Below, in pieces: positions 49,409-57,413 of a DNA stretch of 64,000 bases. The position numbers and the translations under genes were made by a program. Origin of the DNA: Streptomyces gardneri (GTDB lineage Bacteria > Actinomycetota > Actinomycetes > Streptomycetales > Streptomycetaceae). Position 1 is the first letter of the stretch; every line of letters starts with the position of its first letter. The notes under the pieces were generated by a model. The model saw only the letters and a list, made by a program, of their open reading frames with translations, did no database searches and was not told where the DNA came from. The stretch lies in the NCBI RefSeq assembly GCF_006539185.1, contig NZ_BJMN01000032.1:1-64000 (forward strand), read 5' to 3'.

Positions 49409-50475
49409 AGGGGGGCTCCTTCGGGGCGGCGGCGCATCAGCCAGAGGAAGAACGGGCCGCCGATGAGCGCGGTGAGGACGCCGACGGGGATGTCCTGGGG
49501 TGCGGCGACGGTCCGGGCGGCGAGGTCGGCGAGGACGAGGCCGAGGGCCCCGCCGAGCGCGGCGACCGGGAGGAGGCGGCGGTGCGGGGCGCCGACGGCG
49601 AGCCGGGCGGCGTGCGGGGCCATGAGTCCGATGAAGCCGACGGCTCCGCTGGCCGCGACCATGACGGCGGTGACGAGGGAGGCGAGGACGAAGACGGCGG
49701 CGCGGAAGCGGGCGGTGTCCAGGCCGAGGACGGTGGCGCCCTCCTCGCCGACGAGGAGCAGGTCGAGCGGGCGGGCGAGGGTCAGGAGGGCGCCGACGCC
49801 GAGGACGAGGACGGCGGCGGGCAGGGCGAGGGTGTCCCAGCGGGCGCTGCCGAGGCCGCCGAGGGACCAGTACAGCGCCTCCTGGAACTGCTCGGGCCGG
49901 CCGGCGACGACGAGGAGCAGGGTGGCGAGGGCGGAGAGGACGTACGAGACGGCGACCCCGGCCAGGACGAGCCGGACGCCGGTCATGGTCCCGCCGCGGC
50001 GCGCGAGCCCGTAGACGAGGACGAGGGCGAGGAGCGCGCCGGCGAAGGCCCCGCCGGGCAGGGCGATCGTGGTGGTCACCCCTCCCCCGACGCCCAGGAC
50101 CAGCACGAGGACGGCTCCGGCGGAGGCGCCGGAGGAGATCCCGAGGAGGAAGGGGTCGGCGAGGCGGTTGTTGACGAGGGCCTGGAGGACGGCGCCGACG
50201 ACGGCGAGGCCGGCGCCGACGACCACCCCGAGCAGGACCCGGGGCAGCCGGACGTCGAGCACGATCGTGCGGTACGGGGAGGGGGCCGCCCGCCCGGTCA
50301 GGGCGTCGAGCACCTGGCCGGGCGGGATGCGGACGGAGCCGAGGGCGAGCGAGGCGATGCCGGCGAGGGCCAGGGCCAGGGCGAGTCCGGCGACGACGAG
50401 GACGTACCGCGACGTCCCGGAGGCCGGTGTGCTCTTCTCCTTCGGCTTCCCGGCCCTGTCGAGGACCGTGCTCAC
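49405..50475 (-). CDS. btuC: Cobalamin ABC transporter permease (FecCD family)
   Basis: 356 aa with about ten membrane helices. PRVLLGVVVGAGLAVVGAVLQALVNNRLADPFLLGISSGA, FLWLMRRRP and GFIGLMAPHAARL are FecCD/BtuC hallmarks. GTG start overlaps the binding-protein stop by 4 nt. It forms a homodimeric channel with the ATPase. Confidence 0.92.
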   Translation of the reverse strand: MSTVLDRAGKPKEKSTPASGTSRYVLVVAGLALALALAGIASLALGSVRIPPGQVLDALTGRAAPSPYRTIVLDVRLPRVLLGVVVGAGLAVVGAVLQALVNNRLADPFLLGISSGASAGAVLVLVLGVGGGVTTTIALPGGAFAGALLALVLVYGLARRGGTMTGVRLVLAGVAVSYVLSALATLLLVVAGRPEQFQEALYWSLGGLGSARWDTLALPAAVLVLGVGALLTLARPLDLLLVGEEGATVLGLDTARFRAAVFVLASLVTAVMVAASGAVGFIGLMAPHAARLAVGAPHRRLLPVAALGGALGLVLADLAARTVAAPQDIPVGVLTALIGGPFFLWLMRRRPEGAPL

Positions 50476-51449
50476 CGGGCCGGGTGGAGCTGGGCGGCGA
50501 GCTTGTCGACGGCGGCGGGGACCCGGACGCCGAGGACGGTGTCGGAGAGCGGCATGACGGCGAACCTGCGGTTCTTGATCGCGGGGACGTCCTTGAGGGC
50601 GGGGTCGTCGAGGAGCCGCTTCTTCTTCTGCTCGACGGTGGTGGAGCCGTAGTCGTAGATGACGATGATCTCGGGGCGCCGGTCGACGACCTGTTCCCAG
50701 GTGGCGTCACCGAAGGCCTTGTCGAGGTCGGCGAAGACGTTCCGGCCGCCCGCCCGGGTGATGAGCTCGTTCCCGATGCCCTTGCCGCCCGCCGTGAAGG
50801 CGGTCTTGTCGCCGCTGTCGTAGACGAAGACGGAGACCGGCGGGGTGCCCCGCAGCCGCTTCTCGGTGGCGGTGACGGTCGCGCGTGCCGCGTGGGTCCA
50901 GGTCTCGGCCCGGTCGGGGACGCCGAAGGTCCGGCCGATCTCGCGGACTTCGCGGTAGAGGTCGTCGATCGAGGTCGAACCGGACGGGCAGTACTCGGTG
51001 TTGAGGCGGGTGGCGATGCCGGACTTCTTGAGGTCGTCGCGGCCGCGGCCGTCCTTGGCGTCGAAGGCGGTGGCGTAACCGCCGTACACGAAGTCGGGGT
51101 TCGCGGCGAGCAGGGCCTCCTTGGAGGGGTACTCCTTCGCGAGGACGGGGACGGTGTCGTAGGCCTTCTTGTAGGCGGGGAGGACCGTGTCGTCGAGGTA
51201 GGCGGTGCCGACGAGCGACTTCTCCAGGCCGAGGGCGAGCATCACCTCGGTGACGTGCTGGTTCATGGTGACCACGCGCTTCGGCGGGGCCTGGTAGGTG
51301 GTCTTCACGCCGCAGTTGTCGACGGTGTACGGGAATCCGGGTGCGGACTTCCCGGGCTTCGCCGAGGAGGCCGGCTCCGAGGGGGCCGAGCAGGCGGCGA
51401 GCAGCGGGACGAGAGCGAGCGCGGGCAGCAGCGGGCGGCGCCAGGACAT
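50472..51449 (-). CDS. btuF: Cobalamin ABC transporter substrate-binding lipoprotein
   Basis: 325 aa. Lipoprotein signal ALALVPLLAACSAPSEP, then a class III (helical backbone) binding fold: KRVVTMNQHVTEVMLALGL, SKEALLAANPDFVYGG and RPEIIVIYDYGSTT. Iron-siderophore and B12 proteins share this fold; the riboswitch decides for B12. ATG 51449 is the first that gives a lipobox. First gene of btuFCD. Confidence 0.88.
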   Translation of the reverse strand: MSWRRPLLPALALVPLLAACSAPSEPASSAKPGKSAPGFPYTVDNCGVKTTYQAPPKRVVTMNQHVTEVMLALGLEKSLVGTAYLDDTVLPAYKKAYDTVPVLAKEYPSKEALLAANPDFVYGGYATAFDAKDGRGRDDLKKSGIATRLNTEYCPSGSTSIDDLYREVREIGRTFGVPDRAETWTHAARATVTATEKRLRGTPPVSVFVYDSGDKTAFTAGGKGIGNELITRAGGRNVFADLDKAFGDATWEQVVDRRPEIIVIYDYGSTTVEQKKKRLLDDPALKDVPAIKNRRFAVMPLSDTVLGVRVPAAVDKLAAQLHPAR

Positions 51450-51499
51450 GACGGTCGTGCCTCCTCCGGGGATTTCCACGTCCCCGATCGGTGGTGAGA

Positions 51500-51600
51500 G
51501 GCGGCAGGTCAGTTCCTGGCTCCCGCCTCCCGAGGAGGCGGTCACAGTGGCGGGACCGCACCGGATTCGCACCGGTTTCCTGGTTCCTGCCGCCCGTTGG
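51500..51600 (-). promoter_or_regulatory. Cobalamin riboswitch
   Basis: On the minus strand: ACCGGTGCGAATCCGGTGCG, then GTCCCGCCACTGTGAC (the B12 box) and GGGAGCCAGGAACTGACC. Terminal arms CGGCAGG (51586-51592) and CCTGCCG (51502-51508) close the P1 stem. It lies 53 nt upstream of btuF, in the position for translational control. Confidence 0.93.
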
Positions 51601-51637
51601 TCCCGGTCAGTCTCTCACTCGGCCCGGGACGGGGGCC

Positions 51638-52063
51638 CTACGCGTAGGCCTCGACGATCTCGACGTCCTCCTCGGTCACGACGCCCTCGACGATGGTGAA
51701 GGAGCGGAACTGGAAGGGGCCCGCCTCGTCGGTGTCGGCGGTGGAGACGAGGACGTAGTGGGCCTGCGGCTCGTTCGCGTACGAGATGTCCGTGCGGGAC
51801 GGGTAGGCCTCGGTCGCGGTGTGCGAGTGGTAGACGATGACGGGCTCCTCGTCCCGGTCGTCCATGTCGCGGTAGAGCTTGAGCAGGTCCGCGGAGTCGA
51901 ACTCGTAGAAGGTGGGCGAGCGGGCGGCGTTCAGCATGGGGATGAAGCGCTCGGGGCGGCCGCTGCCGGCCGGGCCCGCGACCACGCCGCAGGCCTCGTC
52001 GGGGTGGTCCGCTCGGGAGTGCTCCACGATCTGGTCGTACAGGGCCCGGGTGATGGTCAGCAT
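51638..52063 (-). CDS. mec: JAMM/MPN+ metallopeptidase Mec
   Basis: 141 aa. The JAMM zinc motif HSHTATEAYPSRTD fits HxHx7SxxD, with the catalytic Glu at the end of the first helix-strand unit (HPDEACGVV). In M. tuberculosis, Mec+ frees cysteine from the CysO-cysteine adduct. Here it may also trim the Met-Val after the CysO GG. It is separated from cysO by btuFCD, an arrangement unlike mec-cysO-cysM. Confidence 0.92.
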   Translation of the reverse strand: MLTITRALYDQIVEHSRADHPDEACGVVAGPAGSGRPERFIPMLNAARSPTFYEFDSADLLKLYRDMDDRDEEPVIVYHSHTATEAYPSRTDISYANEPQAHYVLVSTADTDEAGPFQFRSFTIVEGVVTEEDVEIVEAYA

Positions 52064-52081
52064 GCCGACAGGATAAGCAGA

Positions 52082-52120
52082 CGGGCCGTTCCGTACCGAG
52101 GAGTGGTACGGAACGGCCCG
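52082..52120 (-). terminator. Terminator of the amino-acid permease gene
   Basis: Perfect 16-bp stem CGGGCCGTTCCGTACC / GGTACGGAACGGCCCG with a 7-nt loop, 20 nt after the stop. Confidence 0.88.
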
Positions 52121-52139
52121 GATGCTGAGACCTGGCAGT

Positions 52140-53576
52140 TCAGGAACGCTTGACGAAGGCGCTGCCCTCGGGGTTGCGGGCCTTGAGGACCAGGTAGGAG
52201 ACGGCGAGGACCAGGCCCCAGACCGGCGCTCCGTACAGCGCGACCCGGTTGCCCTCGTCCATGCCCATGGTCACGATGACCAGCGCGAGGAAGGCCAGGG
52301 CGAAGGCGCTGAGCCAGATGCCGCCGGGCGCCTTGAAGGAGGACTCGGGCAGCTCGCCGCGGTCGGCCTTGCTGCGGTAGCGGATGTGGCAGATCAGGAT
52401 GGCGATCCAGGCCCACATGCCGGAGATGGTCGCGAAGGAGACGACGTAGTTGAACGCCTCACCGGGCCACTGGTAGTTGATCCAGACGCCGAACATCATC
52501 AGCGCGGCCGAGAACGTGGTGCCGATCAGCGGGGTGCCGGAGCGGGTCAGCTTCGTGAAGACCTTCGGGCCCTGGCCGTTGAGCGCGAGGTCGCGCAGCA
52601 TGCGGCCGGTGGAGTACATGCCCGAGTTGCAGGAGGAGAGCGCGGCCGTCAGGACGACGAAGTTGACGATGGCGGCGCCGACGCCGAGGCCCATCTTCTC
52701 GAAGGCGGCGACGAACGGAGAGACTCCCGGCTTGAACTCGGTCCACGGGACGACCGACAGGATCATGATCAGCGCGCCGACGTAGAAGACGGCGATGCGC
52801 CACGGCACGGTGTTGATGGCCTTGGGCAGGACGGTCTTCGGGTCCTTCGACTCACCGGCGGTGACGCCGACGAGCTCGACGGCGAGGAAGGCGAACATGA
52901 CCATCTGGAGGGTCATCAGGGTGGAGTAGATGCCGTCCTTGCCGGCGAAGAAGCCGCCGAGGTCCCACAGGTGGGTGACGGAGGCGGTGTCGCCCGCGTC
53001 GGAGAAGCCGAGGGTGAGGATGCCGGCGCAGATGAGGATCATGCCGACGATCGCGGTGACCTTGACCATGGAGAACCAGAACTCGAGCTCACCGAAGAGC
53101 TTCACCGAGATCAGGTTGGCGCCGTAGAGGATGACCGTGAAGACGAGGGCCGAGAGCCACTGCGGGATGTCCCACCAGTAGGTCATGTAGGTGGCCGCGG
53201 CGGTGACCTCGGTGATGCCGGTGACGACCCAGAAGAGCCAGTACGTCCAGCCGGTCACGAAGCCCGCGAAGGGGCCCATGAACTCGCGGGCGTACTCCGA
53301 GAAGGAGCCCGAGACCGGGCGGTACATGAGGAGCTCGCCGAGCGCCCGCATGATGAAGAAGATGACGAGTCCCGCGGCGGCGTACGCGAGGATCAGACTC
53401 GGCCCCGCGATGGAGATGCCCTTGCCCGCGCCGAGGAAGAGGCCGGTGCCGATGGCGCCACCGATCGCGATCATCTGGATCTGGCGTGCACCGAGTGCCC
53501 GGTGATAACCCTCGCCCGAGACGGTGTCCGCGGCCTCGTCGCCGTCGTGCTGCTTGTCGACCTGCACTGAGGTCAT
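52140..53576 (-). CDS. Amino acid permease (APC superfamily, AAT family)
   Basis: 478 aa with 12 membrane helices. IGGAIGTGLFLGAGKGISIAGPSLILAY is the family's first-helix signature; GELLMYRPVSGSFSEYAREFMGP, FAFLAVELVGVTAGESKDP and SSCNSGMYSTGRMLRDLA follow. Resembles AnsP/GabP/CycA; exact substrate (asparagine, GABA or similar) is not readable. Monocistronic with its own terminator. Confidence 0.92.
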   Translation of the reverse strand: MTSVQVDKQHDGDEAADTVSGEGYHRALGARQIQMIAIGGAIGTGLFLGAGKGISIAGPSLILAYAAAGLVIFFIMRALGELLMYRPVSGSFSEYAREFMGPFAGFVTGWTYWLFWVVTGITEVTAAATYMTYWWDIPQWLSALVFTVILYGANLISVKLFGELEFWFSMVKVTAIVGMILICAGILTLGFSDAGDTASVTHLWDLGGFFAGKDGIYSTLMTLQMVMFAFLAVELVGVTAGESKDPKTVLPKAINTVPWRIAVFYVGALIMILSVVPWTEFKPGVSPFVAAFEKMGLGVGAAIVNFVVLTAALSSCNSGMYSTGRMLRDLALNGQGPKVFTKLTRSGTPLIGTTFSAALMMFGVWINYQWPGEAFNYVVSFATISGMWAWIAILICHIRYRSKADRGELPESSFKAPGGIWLSAFALAFLALVIVTMGMDEGNRVALYGAPVWGLVLAVSYLVLKARNPEGSAFVKRS

Positions 53577-53909
53577 GGTGGTGCGCCTTTCTCCATGCTG
53601 ATCCGCGCGACTGCGAGTGAGTCTGCTGCGGATCAGGTCCTGATCCCCCCGGATGTGGAATGGAGTGCCACCGGCGGTCAGCCGGTCGAAGCGCCCTCGG
53701 GTACATGGGTGGCGTCCCCGAGCGGTCGTGAAGATTTATCACGCGGCAGGGACTGATCGACGGCGGCGCGTGTGGCCCACGCCACATGAAAAGGCGGACA
53801 AAAAGGGCTCGCCAGAGCAAAGGCGGACGCTCTGATAACGCATTCGTTATCCGGATTTGAGCGTCCGCTGAGCGAACATCGCGCGCCCGGGGGGTGACCC
53901 GGACACGCC
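53577..53909. other. Intergenic region: permease promoter and aosR terminator
   Basis: 333 bp with no credible gene. It contains the perfect palindrome GGATCAGG-T-CCTGATCC at 53630-53646 (a possible operator 54 bp upstream of the permease start), an A/G-rich run near 53785-53825, and the terminator at 53823-53868. Confidence 0.6.
53823..53868 (-). terminator. Terminator of clpS-DUF2017 operon
   Basis: Outer stem GCGGACGCTC / GAGCGTCCGC encloses an inner perfect GATAACG-CATT-CGTTATC hairpin, 42 nt beyond the DUF2017 stop. Confidence 0.75.
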
Positions 53910-54491
53910 CTACGACATCAGGGTCTCGACGAGGGACTCCTGGAGCGCACCCAGCCAGAGGTACGCCATCACCATCGGCTTGCGCGGGTCGGAGTCCGGC
54001 AGCCGGTACAGCTGCTCGCTCTCCTCGTCCTTGACCTCCAGGCGGGTCCCTATCGTCAGCCGGAGGTCGTTGAGCGTGCCGAGCCAGGCCCGGGACTCGT
54101 CCGCGGTCAGCTTCAGGACGGCGCCGCCCTCGCCCGCCGACTCGCCGGAGAGCGAGTCCAGGGCGCGGACGACCACGAGGGCGTCCTCGCGCTTGCGGGC
54201 CCGCAGGTCGTTCTCGGTGTAGCGGCGGAAGTCGGCCGCGGACGCCCGCAGGTCCTCGCTCTCGTCCCCGTACGCGTCGGGGAAGAGCCGCCTCAGGGCG
54301 GGGTCGGAGGGGGGCTCGCTCGGGCCCTCGACGAAGAGGGCGGCCAGCGGGTCGGCGTCGACCGCGGGCTCGTCGCCGGGGCCGATCAGCTCCATCAGCT
54401 GGACGGCGAGGGAGCGGAGGATGGAGACCTCGACCTCGTCGAGCGCGATGGCCGCTCCGCCGCCGGGCAGGTTCTCGAAACGGCCGGCCAT
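53910..54491 (-). CDS. aosR: DUF2017 family protein (AosR homologue)
   Basis: 193 aa. Helical regulator of the AosR family: IALDEVEVSILRSLAVQLMELI at the start, LRRLFPDAYGDESEDLRASAADFRRYTENDLRARKREDALVVVRAL (quoted in part as family core) and LYRLPDSDPRKPMVMAYLWLGALQESLV. In mycobacteria AosR activates mec-cysO-cysM under oxidative stress. The gene order clpS-aosR with mec-cysO-cysM nearby is kept here. The protein has no cysteine at all, so a thiol switch is excluded. ATG shares one base with the clpS stop. Confidence 0.85.
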   Translation of the reverse strand: MAGRFENLPGGGAAIALDEVEVSILRSLAVQLMELIGPGDEPAVDADPLAALFVEGPSEPPSDPALRRLFPDAYGDESEDLRASAADFRRYTENDLRARKREDALVVVRALDSLSGESAGEGGAVLKLTADESRAWLGTLNDLRLTIGTRLEVKDEESEQLYRLPDSDPRKPMVMAYLWLGALQESLVETLMS

Positions 54492-54796
54492 CAGAAGCGG
54501 TCCTGGGAGAGAGTCGCCCACAGGCCGTAGCCGTGCATCGCCTGCACGTCCCGTTCCATCTCCTCGCGGGTGCCGGCGGAGACGACGGCCTTCCCCTTCT
54601 CGTGCACGTCGAGCATCAGCTTGTGCGCCTTGTCCTTGGAGTAACCGAAGTACGACTGGAAGACGTAGGTCACATAGCTCATCAGGTTGACCGGATCGTT
54701 GTGCACGAGGGTCACCCAGGGCACGTCGGGTTCGACGACCGCTGAGACCTCCTCGGCCGATTCCGTACGTTCGATCTCAATAGGCGCGACGCTCAC
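54491..54796 (-). CDS. clpS: ATP-dependent Clp protease adaptor ClpS
   Basis: 101 aa. VPWVTLVHNDPVNLMSYVTYVFQSYFGYSKDKAHKLMLDVHEKG contains the N-degron pocket residues (Asn-Asp, Met, His) of ClpS. It hands N-end-rule substrates to ClpC/ClpP. Overlaps the downstream DUF2017 gene by one base. Confidence 0.95.
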   Translation of the reverse strand: MSVAPIEIERTESAEEVSAVVEPDVPWVTLVHNDPVNLMSYVTYVFQSYFGYSKDKAHKLMLDVHEKGKAVVSAGTREEMERDVQAMHGYGLWATLSQDRF

Positions 54797-54884
54797 TCAC
54801 CCCATGCTGCCACCCCAAGGGGCCCATCGCACAAACAGGTCACCCATACCGACCCCCTATTCGTCACTCTGACGATTTCTGCGC

Positions 54885-54890
54885 TAGCAT
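54885..54890 (+). promoter_or_regulatory. -10 element of a probable leaderless pncB transcript
   Basis: TAGCAT stands 7 nt before the pncB ATG and no ribosome site is present in between. The -35 is poor. Confidence 0.45.
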
Positions 54891-54897
54891 CGCTGAC

Positions 54898-56226
54898 ATG
54901 AACGCTGCGGACCTTGGGCTGCCGGTGGACGTGCCGTCGACCGCGCTCTTCACCGATCAGTACGAGCTGACCATGCTCCAGGCGGCCCTCCGGGCCGGCA
55001 CCGCCGACCGGCACTCGGTCTTCGAGGTCTTCACCCGGCGGCTGCCCGAAGGGCGCCGCTACGGCGTCCTCGCGGGCGTCGGCCGGGTCCTGGACGCCGT
55101 CGAGAACTTCCGCTTCGACCCCGCCGTCCTCGGCTTCCTGCGCGAGCACGGCATCGTCGACGAACCGACCCTCGAATGGCTGGCCGGATACCGCTTCTCC
55201 GGCGACATCTGGGGCTACCCCGAGGGCGAGGTGTACTTCCCCGGCTCGCCCGTCCTGCGTGTCGAGGGCTCCTTCGCGGAGTGCGTGCTCCTGGAGACCG
55301 TGATCCTCTCGATCCTCAACCACGACTCGGCGATCGCGGCCGCCGCCTCCCGTATGTCGGCCGCGGCCGGCGGGCGCCGCCTGATCGAGATGGGCGCCCG
55401 GCGCACCCACGAACTGGCGGCCGTCGCCTCCTCCCGCGCCGCGTACGTCGGCGGCTTCGACTCCACCTCGGACCTCGCGGCCGGTTTCCGCTACGGCATC
55501 CCGACCGTCGGCACCTCCGCCCACGCCTTCACCCTGCTCCACGACAGCGAGCGGGACGCCTTCCGGGCGCAGGTCGAGAGCCTGGGCCGGGGTACGACCC
55601 TGCTCGTCGACACGTACGACGTGGCCGAGGCCGTCCGTACCGCCGTGGAGGTGGCGGGGCCCGAGCTCGGAGCCGTCCGCATCGACTCGGGCGACCTGCT
55701 GCTCGTCGCGCACCGCGTACGGGCGCAGCTGGACGAGCTGGGCGCGCGGGACACGAAGATCGTCGTCACCTCGGACCTCGACGAGTACGCCATCGCCTCG
55801 CTCGCGGCGGCGCCGGTCGACGCGTACGGGGTGGGCACGCAGCTGGTCACGGGCAGCGGCCACCCGACCTGTTCCATGGTCTACAAGCTGGTCGCCCGGG
55901 CCCGCTCGGCCGACCCCAAGGCGCCTCTGGTGCCGGTCGCGAAGAAGTCCCTGGGCGGCAAGGCCTCGGTCGGCGGCCGTAAGTGGGCGGCGCGGCGGCC
56001 CGACGCGTACGGGGTCGCCGAGACGGAGGTCCTGGGCACGGGACCGGTCCCGCCGGAGCTCGTCGACCACCAGCTCCTGGTCGAGCTGGTCAAGGGCGGC
56101 GAGGTGGTGGCCCGGGAGCCGCTGGAGGCCGCCAGGTCCCGGCACATCGCGGCCCGCGCCGGGCTGCCGATGTCGGCGATCCAGCTCTCGCGCGGCGAGC
56201 CGGTGCTGCCGACGGAGTACGTGTAG
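54898..56226 (+). CDS. pncB: Nicotinate phosphoribosyltransferase
   Basis: 442 aa. TDQYELTMLQAALRAG at the start, VFEVFTRRLPEGRRYGVLAG, GARRTHELAAVASSRAAYVGGFDSTSD, GTSAHAFTLLH (phosphorylated His region), RIDSGDLL and TSDLDEYAI form the NAPRTase set. It makes nicotinate mononucleotide in NAD salvage. Followed 111 bp downstream by pncA, giving nicotinamide to NaMN in one locus. Divergent from clpS. Confidence 0.96.
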   Translation: MNAADLGLPVDVPSTALFTDQYELTMLQAALRAGTADRHSVFEVFTRRLPEGRRYGVLAGVGRVLDAVENFRFDPAVLGFLREHGIVDEPTLEWLAGYRFSGDIWGYPEGEVYFPGSPVLRVEGSFAECVLLETVILSILNHDSAIAAAASRMSAAAGGRRLIEMGARRTHELAAVASSRAAYVGGFDSTSDLAAGFRYGIPTVGTSAHAFTLLHDSERDAFRAQVESLGRGTTLLVDTYDVAEAVRTAVEVAGPELGAVRIDSGDLLLVAHRVRAQLDELGARDTKIVVTSDLDEYAIASLAAAPVDAYGVGTQLVTGSGHPTCSMVYKLVARARSADPKAPLVPVAKKSLGGKASVGGRKWAARRPDAYGVAETEVLGTGPVPPELVDHQLLVELVKGGEVVAREPLEAARSRHIAARAGLPMSAIQLSRGEPVLPTEYV

Positions 56227-56337
56227 GCCTACGCGTTCGCGTACGCGTAGGCACAACGCGGGGACGCCCTCTCCCCTGGGGAGGGGGAAGTCTCTAGGCT
56301 CGAACCCACCCCATCCGACGCGCTAAGGACACCCGCC

Positions 56338-56934
56338 ATGCACCGCGCATTGATCGTTGTGGACGTTCAGAACGACTTCTGCGAGGGCGGCAGCCTCGCG
56401 GTGACGGGCGGCGCCGACGTCGCCGCCGCCATCACCGACCTGGTCGGCCAGACGGCGGGCACCTCCTACCGGTACGTGGTGGCCACCCGCGACCACCACG
56501 TCGACCCGGGCGCGCACTTCGCCCCGGAGGGCGAGGATCCGGACTACGTCACCTCCTGGCCGGTGCACTGCGTGGCCGGCACGGAGGGCGTCGGCTTCCA
56601 CCCGAACTTCGCGCCCGCCGTCGCCAGCGGGGCGATCGACTCCGTCTTCGACAAGGGCGCCTACGACGCGGCGTACAGCGGCTTCGAGGGGCTGGACGAG
56701 AACGGGCGGACGCTCGCGGAGTGGCTGCGGGAGCGGGACGTCACCGAGGTCGACGTGGTGGGCATCGCCACCGACCACTGCGTCCGGGCGACGGCCCTGG
56801 ACGCGGCGCGGGAGGGCTTCCGGACCCATGTGCTGCTCGACCTGACGGCCGGGGTCGCGAAGGCGACGACGGCGAAGGCCCTGGAGGAGCTCGGGGCGGC
56901 GGGCGTGCGGCTGACGGGCGAGCCGGTGGTCTAG
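56338..56934 (+). CDS. pncA: Nicotinamidase/pyrazinamidase
   Basis: 198 aa. Catalytic triad Asp10 in LIVVDVQNDFCEGG, Lys in SVFDKGAYDAAYSGF and Cys in GIATDHCVRATALDA. Metal ligands in ATRDHHVDPGAHF. It converts nicotinamide to nicotinate, the substrate of the upstream pncB product. The ATG has AAGGA upstream. Confidence 0.95.
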   Translation: MHRALIVVDVQNDFCEGGSLAVTGGADVAAAITDLVGQTAGTSYRYVVATRDHHVDPGAHFAPEGEDPDYVTSWPVHCVAGTEGVGFHPNFAPAVASGAIDSVFDKGAYDAAYSGFEGLDENGRTLAEWLRERDVTEVDVVGIATDHCVRATALDAAREGFRTHVLLDLTAGVAKATTAKALEELGAAGVRLTGEPVV

Positions 56935-56979
56935 AAAGCCCCCGGAGCCCCTGGAGCCCCCCTGGAGCCCCCGGCGGGA

Positions 56980-57291
56980 CTACGCCGCGGGTTCCTTCGG
57001 GAGGGTGCGGACCGGGTGCCAGAGTTCCTGGGCGGCGCCGGGCGCGGATCTCCAGAGCAGGCCGTCGGGGTGGTGCAGGACGGCCGTGATCTCGTCCGGG
57101 GTGGGCGGCTCGCTGTTGCCGCGGAGGTAGACCGCGCGCAGACCGAGGTTCCGCAGCCGGGTCAGGGCGCGGGCACGGTTGGCGGCATGGACCAGGAAGC
57201 GGACCGAGGCCCCGTCGCGGGCCGGGCTTGGCAGCCCTATCGCGACGACCACGCTGCCGCCCGGCAGCTTGCAGAACCCTCCGTTGGGCAT
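56980..57291 (-). CDS. Conserved hypothetical protein
   Basis: 103 aa, soluble, basic. FLVHAANRARALTRLRNLGLRAVYLRGNSEPPTPDEITAVLHHPDGLLWR in the middle (two parts: a helix of alternating Arg/Ala, then a Pro/Asp turn) shows no domain I recognise. Base use is as in true genes and a start with nearby purine-rich site exists. Possibly a Streptomyces-specific protein. Confidence 0.6.
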   Translation of the reverse strand: MPNGGFCKLPGGSVVVAIGLPSPARDGASVRFLVHAANRARALTRLRNLGLRAVYLRGNSEPPTPDEITAVLHHPDGLLWRSAPGAAQELWHPVRTLPKEPAA

Positions 57292-57352
57292 GCGGAACCA
57301 CTCCCCCGTGGATCAGATGTCAATAAGAACTGCGTCAGACGCACCTAAACAC

Positions 57353-57388
57353 GATCGGCCGTCGCCCGCTAGGGGGCGACGGCCGATC
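57353..57388 (-). terminator. Terminator of the M6 metalloprotease gene
   Basis: 15-bp stem GATCGGCCGTCGCCC / GGGCGACGGCCGATC, 26 nt after the stop. Confidence 0.85.
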
Positions 57389-57413
57389 ATGCTTTGACCT
57401 GCAGCTTTATCGA

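Noticed and set aside
48623..51449. Siderophore uptake system
   Set aside because: The FecCD family is ambiguous, but the cobalamin riboswitch in front assigns it to corrinoids. No siderophore genes adjoin.
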